Shown in pieces: positions 6,946 to 12,125 of a stretch of 12,387 bases of DNA. The first letter of the stretch is position 1. Every line of letters starts with the position of its first letter. The translations under genes and the position numbers were made by a program. The notes under the pieces are model-generated. The model worked only from the letters and a program-made list of their open reading frames with translations, was not told the origin of the DNA and did no database searches. Source of the DNA: CAZYHU01 sp964524475. GTDB taxonomy: Bacteria; Patescibacteriota; Minisyncoccia; Phycocordibacterales; UBA1006. The stretch is from the NCBI GenBank assembly GCA_964524475.1, contig CAZGCO010000013.1:1-12387 (forward strand). The letters run 5' to 3'.

Positions 6946-8055
6946 ATGAAAAATATAGTATGTATGGTTTTGATTGTAATAGGTTTTACTACAGGAGTGG
7001 TTTTTGCATACGCAAAAACCACTCCTGTAGTTGTCGGTACAGCATCTAGTATAACCACTCCTAAGACAACGACAAAAAAACCAATAAAAAAACCTGTGCA
7101 AAAATTTGAAAAATTGGTCTATTATACACCCGGGGAATCATCATTTGCATCATTACAAATGCATGGGCAATATATAGGGATTTTTGCTCCTCAGGTATAC
7201 AATGTAGATGAAACAGGGAAACTATCTGGTAAAATATCTGAAAAAGCCTGGGTAGAAATCAATAAAAACAAAACCCCTGTGATGCCATTAGTATTTCAAA
7301 AGGGGTTTAGTGCAGATATAATGAATACTATTTTACACGATGATAATGTACAAAACCTGATTATTGAAAAATTGATAGCAGAAGCAAAAACAAATAATTA
7401 CATCGGTTGGCAGTTTGATTTTGAAAAAATACATTCCAGTAATCGTGACGCATATAGTAGTTTTGTAGAAAAAACAGCACAACGATTTCATGGAGAAAAT
7501 TTGAAATTATCTGTTGCGGTGATTACCCGTGTTACTGAAAACGCTGCGGATTTACCTGCAGGGTCGTGGGATTATTGGGCAGGAGTATTCGATTATAAAC
7601 GTATAGGTGCTGCAGCAGATTTTGTTACTATTATGACTTACGATGATCCATATTCAATAGGTCCTGTCGCGAGACTTTCTTGGGTAAAACAAGTAGTGAC
7701 TCATATGAAAAAATTTATTCCGGCATCAAAAATTTCGTTAGGTATACCGACATATGGTTGGGTGTGGGATATGGATACAAATACACGAATAAAATCTGTG
7801 CCTTATGATAAATATTTGCAATTAGTGGTAAATAAAAAATTTGATAAAAAGGGTTATGATAAAAAACTAGAAACAAATTGGATTACCTATACTGAACCAG
7901 ATGCTCAGGGGATTATGCGTCATTATAAATTATGGTATGAAGATAAACAAAGTTTTACCTTGAAATATAACTATGCAAAATCTCAAAAATTACGCGGTGT
8001 TTCGATATGGGTTATGGGTATGGAAGATGATAATATCTGGAAACAAATGAAATAG
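6946..8055 (+). CDS. Secreted GH18 family protein, YaaH/spore-germination-like, 369 aa
   Basis: This is a predicted secreted TIM-barrel glycosidase of the GH18 type, which acts on N-acetylglucosamine polymers such as peptidoglycan or chitin-like glycans. A signal peptide (residues 1-23, cleavage likely after AYA) is followed by a Thr/Lys/Pro linker (about 25-52). The domain starts near LVYYTPGES and contains NYIGWQFDFEKI (151-162), which matches the GH18 active-site strand DxxDxDxE ending in D158-x-E160. The position two before D158 is Q156 rather than D, as an Asn often is in the YaaH subgroup. MTYDD (230-234) matches the second substrate-binding motif, and ISLGIPTYGW (263-272) the later barrel strand. 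The promoter leaves no leader. A perfect 20-bp hairpin lies in the signal-peptide codons. A single-gene unit between two terminators. The substrate is inferred, and a non-catalytic binding role is possible. Confidence 0.88.
   Translation: MKNIVCMVLIVIGFTTGVVFAYAKTTPVVVGTASSITTPKTTTKKPIKKPVQKFEKLVYYTPGESSFASLQMHGQYIGIFAPQVYNVDETGKLSGKISEKAWVEINKNKTPVMPLVFQKGFSADIMNTILHDDNVQNLIIEKLIAEAKTNNYIGWQFDFEKIHSSNRDAYSSFVEKTAQRFHGENLKLSVAVITRVTENAADLPAGSWDYWAGVFDYKRIGAAADFVTIMTYDDPYSIGPVARLSWVKQVVTHMKKFIPASKISLGIPTYGWVWDMDTNTRIKSVPYDKYLQLVVNKKFDKKGYDKKLETNWITYTEPDAQGIMRHYKLWYEDKQSFTLKYNYAKSQKLRGVSIWVMGMEDDNIWKQMK
6988..7031. repeat. Perfect 20-bp inverted repeat inside signal-peptide codons
   Basis: ACTACAGGAGTGGTTTTTGC (6988-7007) and its exact reverse complement (7012-7031) are separated by ATAC. 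The hairpin covers codons 15-29 of the GH18-like gene, with the loop at the signal-peptidase site. No T-run follows, so it is not an ordinary terminator. Confidence 0.9.
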
Positions 8056-8057
8056 GT

Positions 8058-8106
8058 AAGATACAAAAAAGAGATATACTTACGGTATTTCTCTTTTTTG
8101 TATCTT
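8058..8106 (+). terminator. Terminator after the GH18-like gene
   Basis: A 17-bp perfect outer stem (8058-8074 with 8090-8106) continues after a mismatch into a 4-bp inner stem (8076-8079 with 8085-8088). It starts 2 nt after the stop codon. Confidence 0.88.
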
Positions 8107-8126
8107 ATTTCTTTTTATAGTATAAT
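8098..8126 (+). promoter_or_regulatory. Promoter of the GAPDH gene
   Basis: A perfect TATAAT (8121-8126) is preceded, at a 17-nt spacing, by TTGTAT (8098-8103), which lies in the right arm of the upstream terminator. The -10 ends 8 nt before the ATG at 8135, so the mRNA would be leaderless or have 1-2 leader bases. Confidence 0.6.
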
Positions 8127-8134
8127 CTGTCTAT

Positions 8135-9196
8135 ATGTCATTTTTCACAAAAAACAAAAAAATTCGTGTAGCTATTAATGGTTTTGGTCGTATTGGTCGT
8201 GCATTTTTAAAACAGGCATGGGATCGGGATGAAATTGAAATAGTAGCTGTTAACGATCTCGGAACAATAGAGTCTCTTATGTATCTATTAAAACATGATA
8301 CGGTATATCGTACATGGAATCACGATATTAAAAATGCTGATGGTAGTTTTAATATTGACGGTAAAACGGTAAAATTTATTTCAGAAAAAGACACCACAAA
8401 ACTCCCTTGGGGTGAATTAACTATTGATGTTGTTGTCGAATGTACAGGATTGTTTACAAGTTTTGAAAAATCACAGTTTCATATCGATTGTGGAGCAAAA
8501 CATGTGGTAATTAGTGCACCGAGTAAGGGCGATGGTAGTGTAGCGGGCGAGACAATACTTCTGGGGGTAAACGAGGAAAAATTCGGTACGTGTAATATCA
8601 CCAGTAATGCGTCATGTACGACCAATGCCTCATCTCCAATTATTGGAATATTAGATAGTGCCATCGGTATAGAAAAGGCTATTCTTTCAACCACTCATGG
8701 GTATACAGCGTCCCAGTCGCTTGTTGACGGGCCAAGTAAGAAGGATCTCAGAGAAGGTCGTGCAGCAGCCCAAAACATCGTTCCTTCGTCTACAGGTGCT
8801 GCTATTGCTGTTACACAGGCATATCCTAGCCTAGCTGGTTTATTTGATGGGATTTCACTCCGTGTACCGGTGCCCGCAGGATCTATTGCAGATATTACCT
8901 TTATTGCCAAACGAGATACTACAATAGACGAAATAAACCAAATACTTACCAAGGCTTCTCATGACCCACGCTGGGCAGGAATATTTACGGTTACTAATGA
9001 ACCTCTTGTATCGTCTGATATACTCGGGAATACCCATGCGTCTATTGCAGATTTGGAAATGACCCGTGTGGTCGGGGGTAATCTGGTAAAAGTTCTGGCA
9101 TGGTATGATAATGAATGGGGGTATACACATACACTTGTCGAACATGTTATCAAAGCAGGGAAGAACAGTTNNNNNNNNNNATTAGTCAGTAAATGA
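8135..9196 (+). CDS. gap: Glyceraldehyde-3-phosphate dehydrogenase, about 350 aa (scaffold gap near the C-terminus)
   Basis: GAPDH oxidises glyceraldehyde-3-phosphate to 1,3-bisphosphoglycerate with NAD(P)+ in glycolysis. The Rossmann motif INGFGRIGR is at 14-22, and the acidic residue D41 in AVNDL suggests NAD preference. The catalytic cysteine is C161 in SNASCTTN, with its partner H188 in STTHGYTAS. GRAAAQNIVPSSTGAA and the C-terminal WYDNEWGYTHTLVEHV follow. The active site is complete. HGYTASQSLVDGPSKKD replaces the classical HAYTNDQ segment and is a lineage variant. Ten Ns (9171-9180) interrupt the last codons. The left side ends AGKNS and the right side ends SK followed by TGA. An overlap of CAGT would join them as AGKNSK, so the true protein may be a few residues shorter. 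The promoter gives no leader. Confidence 0.96.
   Translation: MSFFTKNKKIRVAINGFGRIGRAFLKQAWDRDEIEIVAVNDLGTIESLMYLLKHDTVYRTWNHDIKNADGSFNIDGKTVKFISEKDTTKLPWGELTIDVVVECTGLFTSFEKSQFHIDCGAKHVVISAPSKGDGSVAGETILLGVNEEKFGTCNITSNASCTTNASSPIIGILDSAIGIEKAILSTTHGYTASQSLVDGPSKKDLREGRAAAQNIVPSSTGAAIAVTQAYPSLAGLFDGISLRVPVPAGSIADITFIAKRDTTIDEINQILTKASHDPRWAGIFTVTNEPLVSSDILGNTHASIADLEMTRVVGGNLVKVLAWYDNEWGYTHTLVEHVIKAGKNSXXXXLVSK
9171..9180. other. Scaffold gap (10 N) in the end of GAPDH
   Basis: The Ns are a placeholder of unknown true length. CAGT occurs just before (9166-9169) and just after (9187-9190), compatible with a short undetected overlap, though four bases is weak evidence. Confidence 0.9.
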
Positions 9197-9250
9197 TCGA
9201 AACATTTGCTGAAAATAGGAGAATAAATCTATCAATAATATTTTAAATAT

Positions 9251-9532
9251 ATGTCTAATTTTTTTGAAAACCCACAACCCGGACCAGCGACTCATAAAGA
9301 TAATAATATACACGAAGGCTTTACGGTAACATTAGAAGACCAAAAAAATTCTGTAACCAAACAAATCGAAGTATTATCCCAGTTGCCTATGAATGGAGAA
9401 CTTGAAAAAACATTAAACTCTCTACGTGATCGATTGGTTCAGTTAAATAATGATATTGCTCGTGAATTACCAGAAGGTGTTGTTATGGATTCATCATATT
9501 TTAATTTGGATGAAGAAAATACATCACTCTAA
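9251..9532 (+). CDS. Small acidic hypothetical protein, 93 aa
   Basis: I do not recognise it. It has no signal or membrane segment. The first 25 residues are polar and Pro/Asn-rich and look disordered. Residues about 28-72 have heptad-like hydrophobic spacing (LEDQKNSVTKQIEVLSQLP, then LEKTLNSLRDRLVQLNNDI), suggesting a coiled coil or helical hairpin. The C-terminus is acidic. It lies 54 nt after GAPDH with no terminator between, so it may be co-transcribed. A terminator follows its stop. AGGAGAA (9217-9223) is 27 nt before the ATG, too far to be a ribosome-binding site. A small cytoplasmic helical protein or adaptor is plausible; function unknown. Confidence 0.75.
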   Translation: MSNFFENPQPGPATHKDNNIHEGFTVTLEDQKNSVTKQIEVLSQLPMNGELEKTLNSLRDRLVQLNNDIARELPEGVVMDSSYFNLDEENTSL

Positions 9533-9543
9533 GAGTAACCATT

Positions 9544-9576
9544 AAAAAACCACCTTTGCAAAAAAAGTGGTTTTTT
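9544..9576 (+). terminator. Terminator after the 93-aa gene
   Basis: A 10-bp stem (9544-9553 with 9567-9576) has a 13-nt loop. The right arm ends in six Ts. It starts 11 nt after the stop codon. Confidence 0.78.
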
Positions 9577-9616
9577 GGTACAGTTGGCACATTAATCAGT
9601 TAATTTATTTATTATT

Positions 9617-10083
9617 ATGGATTCAGAACGATCACTTATTATTATAAAACCAGATGCTATTCAACGAAACCTTGTAGGATCTATTGTAGAACGATTCGAG
9701 AAAAAAGGTCTCAAGATTATCGGTATGAAAATGATGCATCTGACAGATGTACTTCTTTCAGAACATTATTCGCATATTGCTGATAAACCATTTTCCCAAG
9801 AATTCAGAAATTCATGAAAAGTGCACCAGTTATCGTAGTAGCATTATCAGGCGCTGGGGCAGTAGCTGCTATTCGTACTATTGTAGGCCCTACAAAGGCA
9901 TTTGAAGCAGCTGGGGGGACTATTCGTGGTGATTTCGCAATGAGTATGCAGTCGAACGTAGTTCACGCGTCTGATTCTGTAGAAAACGGAGAAATAGAAA
10001 TTAAAAGATTCTTCAAAGATGGTGAAATACTTGATTATGAAAAACTAGGTGAAACAGTTGTATATTCTGATCTTTTTGAATAA
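9617..10083 (+). CDS. ndk: Nucleoside diphosphate kinase, split by a one-base frameshift
   Basis: Ndk transfers the terminal phosphate between nucleoside triphosphates and diphosphates through a phosphohistidine. The first frame (9617-9817) gives ERSLIIIKPDAIQRNLVG and the KGLKIIGMKMM region. The second frame holds KSAPVIVVALSG, GTIRGDF and NVVHASDS with the catalytic histidine. The frames meet at CCATTTTCCC (9788-9797). One extra T in the T-run 9791-9794 would give ...KPFFPRIQKFMKSAP..., exactly the expected Ndk sequence, and a 155-aa protein with histidine 117. The simplest explanation is a homopolymer indel, either a sequencing or assembly error or a true mutation. A -1 slip on TTTTCCC cannot be excluded but is not a strong slippery site. 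The in-frame halves alone would not make an active enzyme, because the catalytic half lacks its N-terminal strand. A TTGGCA at 9584-9589 may be a -35, but no good -10 follows. Apparently a single-gene unit. Confidence 0.88.
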
Positions 10084-10084
10084 T

Positions 10085-10112
10085 TTGATATCAAAAATAA
10101 TTTTGATATACT
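10085..10112 (+). promoter_or_regulatory. Promoter with embedded palindrome, before the structured RNA
   Basis: TTGATA (10085-10090) and TATACT (10107-10112) are 16 nt apart, with an extended -10 TG at 10104-10105. A second TATACT follows at 10112-10117. A 9-bp inverted repeat, ATATCAAAA (10088-10096) with TTTTGATAT (10101-10109), spans the spacer and -10. It could be an operator or a weak terminator of ndk. Confidence 0.6.
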
Positions 10113-10118
10113 ATACTT

Positions 10119-10287
10119 GCTGCCGGCTCCTTTAAAAGATTTCCTTGTAATTAATCTTTTAGGGAATTCGTGTTTGATTGCCCCGTGGGGTAATCAGTAG
10201 AACAACCACAGTATCTATTGTGGGGATTCTTTTACAGGAGCGACAGTTATAAAAACCCGAAAACGTATACGTTTTCGGGTTTTTATA
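10119..10287 (+). ncRNA. Unassigned structured RNA with two competing folds
   Basis: This looks like an independent RNA gene: a promoter just upstream, no convincing ORF and a strong terminator. The 5' and 3' parts form a long closing stem of about 23 pairs (10120-10145 with 10222-10246) with a bulge and a few mismatches. Inside is an apical hairpin (10171-10204; core GATTGCCCC/GGGGTAATC with a bulge below) and a small 3' hairpin (10206-10210 with 10219-10223) that competes with the end of the closing stem. An alternative fold pairs 10130-10141 with 10153-10164 (TAAAAGATT with AATCTTTTA plus wobble pairs), which excludes the inner closing stem. The closing stem, large bubble and apical stem resemble 6S RNA in plan, but I do not see enough sequence identity to name it. 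Not tmRNA, RNase P RNA or SRP RNA by their key motifs. Confidence 0.6.
10248..10287 (+). terminator. Terminator of the structured RNA
   Basis: A 40-nt perfect palindrome (arms of 20 bp, centre at 10267/10268) contains AAAAACCCGAAAACGT and its complement. It is followed by A/T-rich sequence and lies directly after the closing stem of the RNA. Confidence 0.88.
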
Positions 10288-10445
10288 TTGTTTTTATTGT
10301 TTATTCTGTCTCTTTTGTTGTTAAATGATAAGAAGGTTGGAAAATGGTTGGGTAGGGTGTTATTATTATACCTGTGGATAACTTTTTCGTCAAAAGACTA
10401 TATAAAACAAGGTTATTTTTACTGTTTTTAACAAAATTACTACCC
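10288..10445. other. Intergenic region with one DnaA-box-like site
   Basis: About 160 nt of T-rich sequence with no ORF, RNA gene or strong hairpin that I can support. Its one recognisable site is TGTGGATAA (10373-10381), the exact complement of the consensus DnaA box TTATCCACA. A single box does not make an origin and may occur by chance. Confidence 0.55.
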
Positions 10446-10475
10446 TTGACACTTGACTTATTCTGTCGTTATGAT
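10446..10475 (+). promoter_or_regulatory. Promoter(s) of the glucosaminidase-like gene
   Basis: TTGACA (10446-10451) and TATGAT (10470-10475) are 18 nt apart. An overlapping pair TTGACT (10453-10458) and TACACT (10475-10480) is 16 nt apart. Both would start near 10482-10487 and give a leader of about 65 nt. The leader begins with a small CCCT/AGGG hairpin (10488-10500). Confidence 0.55.
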
Positions 10476-10548
10476 ACACTATACCTAACCCTCGCGTAGG
10501 GAATTTTATTTACAGGGAATATCTCCTTGTAATGTAAATATTACAGAC

Positions 10549-11286
10549 ATGGCAGTTCAGTCGGAGCTCATACCGATATCTATGCAACATATATCTCATC
10601 ATATACGTAATACCTCTCATTCGTCATTAATTACTACTAATCGTGACAAACGAATGACTGGTATCCGTTATATCGCTCTTATTATCATCAGTGTGATGAT
10701 AACTCTTACGCTCTCGGCACCATTTGCGTATGCCGAAGCCCCTGTTGGGGACACGTTCGTCGCTAATATTATCGATCAAGTTAATCAAGTTGTTTCTGGT
10801 ACTACACCAGCAGATGAATTGGTAGACGGATTGACGGTTGCGGAACGTGCAGCAAAAATCGATGCCTTCTTTGCGAGTAAAGGAAATCTTCCTTTGACTG
10901 GACAGGGAATCGTATTCGTACAAATGGCTGACAAATATGGTATTGACTGGAAACTGTTACCCGCTATTGGATTCCTTGAATCTACTGGTGGTAAATTCGT
11001 TCCTAGTAAAAACCGTTATAATGCGTTCGGTTGGGGTAGTGCAAAGATCAAATTTGAATCTTATACACAAGCCATTGAAACGGTTTCAAAAAACCTTGGT
11101 GGTCACAACCCAGTAACTGCTCAGCATTATGATGATAAAACCCTTGATGAAATCATTAATGCGTATAACCCGCCGTCAGTACGTGCGGATTATAACAAGA
11201 TTATTAAGGGTACCATGGCCAAGATTGCTAAGGCAGATATTTCAAATATGAAAACTGCCCCAGTAAATCAGCTAGCGATGAAATAA
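10549..11286 (+). CDS. Secreted lysozyme/glucosaminidase-like protein, 245 aa
   Basis: A signal peptide is clear at TGIRYIALIIISVMITLTLS, with likely cleavage after PFAYA. From the ATG at 10549 this signal starts only at residue 36. The in-frame ATG at 10654 (M36) gives an ordinary signal peptide and may be the true start. The mature part begins with a short segment and then has a lysozyme-superfamily core: MADKYGIDWKLLPAIGFLES, with the candidate catalytic glutamate in LESTGG, then NRYNAFGWGSAKIKFESYTQ and YNPPSVRADYNKI. These fit glucosaminidase (endo-beta-N-acetylglucosaminidase) or lytic-transglycosylase-like domains that cut peptidoglycan. The gene stands alone, with its own promoter and a terminator shared with the convergent gene. 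The catalytic subtype is inferred. Confidence 0.82.
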   Translation: MAVQSELIPISMQHISHHIRNTSHSSLITTNRDKRMTGIRYIALIIISVMITLTLSAPFAYAEAPVGDTFVANIIDQVNQVVSGTTPADELVDGLTVAERAAKIDAFFASKGNLPLTGQGIVFVQMADKYGIDWKLLPAIGFLESTGGKFVPSKNRYNAFGWGSAKIKFESYTQAIETVSKNLGGHNPVTAQHYDDKTLDEIINAYNPPSVRADYNKIIKGTMAKIAKADISNMKTAPVNQLAMK

Positions 11287-11294
11287 TTCATCCG

Positions 11295-11327
11295 TAAAAA
11301 AACCTCCACACCGTGGAGGTTTTTTTA
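11295..11327. terminator. Bidirectional terminator between convergent genes
   Basis: A perfect 15-bp stem (11295-11309 with 11313-11327) has an ACC loop. Runs of seven As and seven Ts on the two sides allow it to end transcription of both the plus-strand glucosaminidase-like gene and the minus-strand 121-aa gene. Confidence 0.88.
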
Positions 11328-11347
11328 TATTGTTATTTAGGCTTTTT

Positions 11348-11713
11348 TTAAAAAAAGAATAACTGTTGTCGGATTAAGTTTTTTTTATTTGTTTTTACGG
11401 CTACAACAGGCTCTTCTTCTGTTTTGTTCGTCGGACGTGCTTTTCTGTTGACTATACTTTCAATAACAAACATTCCACCATTAGTGGGTTGGAAATTTAT
11501 CCAAAACCCTGTGTGAAATATTGGGTTATATATGTCTAATTTTTGACATAACGTCGCCTTTTCTCCTATACTGTAAAAATGTTTTTGGTCAGAATTGGTA
11601 GCTATTGTTTTTTTTAAAAACTTTTCATCCCAGACACTGTCGGGAACAAATTTTTTATCTTTTTGGATTTCGTGTAATTTCTTTAAAAAGTCAGCTTTGT
11701 TGAATCTAGACAT
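11348..11713 (-). CDS. Small basic hypothetical protein, 121 aa
   Basis: I do not recognise it. The N-terminus is rich in Lys, Asp and Glu (MSRFNKADFLKKLHEIQKDK), followed by a more hydrophobic middle (GFWINFQPTNGGMFVIESIV) that could be a small beta fold, and a basic/acidic tail ending QQLFFF. There is no signal peptide. No competing ORF lies on the other strand. Its 3' end reads through a CTTTTTTTAAAAAAAG palindrome (11342-11357), then reaches the shared terminator. I see no clear promoter or ribosome-binding site before its ATG. It is the only minus-strand gene here and lies beside the rRNA promoter. Moderate confidence that it is a real gene; function unknown. Confidence 0.55.
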   Translation of the reverse strand: MSRFNKADFLKKLHEIQKDKKFVPDSVWDEKFLKKTIATNSDQKHFYSIGEKATLCQKLDIYNPIFHTGFWINFQPTNGGMFVIESIVNRKARPTNKTEEEPVVAVKTNKKNLIRQQLFFF

Positions 11714-11770
11714 ATTTAAGATATTTATTTGTCTCTAGCGTAACATACTTGACATAGCGTGGCAAGATAT

Positions 11771-11799
11771 TGTGGGTAAAAATACCCAGTTTTTCCACA
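11771..11799. promoter_or_regulatory. Hairpin with two DnaA-box-like sites upstream of the rRNA promoter
   Basis: TGTGGGTAA (11771-11779) differs by one base from the complement of the DnaA box, and TTTTCCACA (11791-11799) fits the looser consensus TTWTNCACA. TGGGTA (11773-11778) and TACCCA (11783-11788) form a 6-bp inverted repeat between them. This may be a DnaA or other regulator site; function is inferred. Confidence 0.4.
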
Positions 11800-11836
11800 G
11801 TTTTATATTTCTCTAAAATATCAATAATGAAAAGGC

Positions 11837-11864
11837 TTGCACTATTTTTTTATTTGTGTATGAT
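11837..11864 (+). promoter_or_regulatory. Probable rRNA operon promoter
   Basis: TTGCAC (11837-11842) and TATGAT (11859-11864) are 16 nt apart, and transcription would start near 11871. A/T tracts just upstream (about 11800-11834) resemble an UP element. No protein gene intervenes before 16S, so this is the best candidate for driving the rRNA operon. Confidence 0.6.
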
Positions 11865-11870
11865 AGCTCT

Positions 11871-12125
11871 TATCTCCAATTTTTTGGTGTGTAGTTTGTC
11901 AATTTCATAACGTACCGTAATGATGGGTCTGTGTGGTCCATAAGGAGTGGAAACACAGGCATTAACTATCATTACAGCAATACCTAAAATTTTCTAAATT
12001 TTTTTAATTAACTCAAAAAGAGTTAATTCGTTTAAGAACAAAAGACAAATATTTTTATATTCTTTTGTTCTGTTTATATGGTAATATCCAGGAACATTGA
12101 TTTCGGTCAATGTTACCTCGTTATT
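11871..12125 (+). other. 16S rRNA 5' leader with four hairpins
   Basis: About 255 nt without a convincing ORF. The first element is a three-part hairpin: GTAATGAT/ATCATTAC (11917-11924 with 11968-11975), CTGTGT/ACACAG (11929-11934 with 11953-11958) and TCCA/TGGA (11937-11940 with 11948-11951), with apical loop TAAGGAG. The second is AATTAACTC/GAGTTAATT (12006-12014 with 12020-12028). The third is AGAACAAAAGA/TCTTTTGTTCT (12035-12045 with 12061-12071). The last is AACATTGA/TCAATGTT (12093-12100 with 12107-12114) with a UUCG-type loop and an outer GGT/ACC clamp, just before 16S. The last two may serve RNA processing. Confidence 0.65.

Noticed and set aside
8479..9153. Several open frames on the minus strand opposite GAPDH
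   Set aside because: They are shadows of a highly conserved coding sequence, have no recognisable motifs and overlap each other.
9217..9223. AGGAGAA as ribosome-binding site for the 93-aa gene
   Set aside because: It is 27 nt from the ATG, and no alternative start codon in the right frame lies at suitable spacing.
9788..9797. Programmed -1 frameshift in ndk
   Set aside because: TTTTCCC is not a classical slippery heptamer, no stimulatory pseudoknot or upstream Shine-Dalgarno-like element is evident, and a one-base indel explains the data more simply.
10682..10702. A 9-bp hairpin (TTATCATCA/TGATGATAA) in the signal-peptide codons of the glucosaminidase-like gene
   Set aside because: It recalls the 20-bp hairpin in the GH18-like gene, but a 9-bp repeat is expected about once by chance in a window of this size.
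11941..11975. A leader peptide ORF after AAGGAG in the rRNA leader
   Set aside because: No ATG, GTG or TTG lies 5-10 nt downstream with an open frame.
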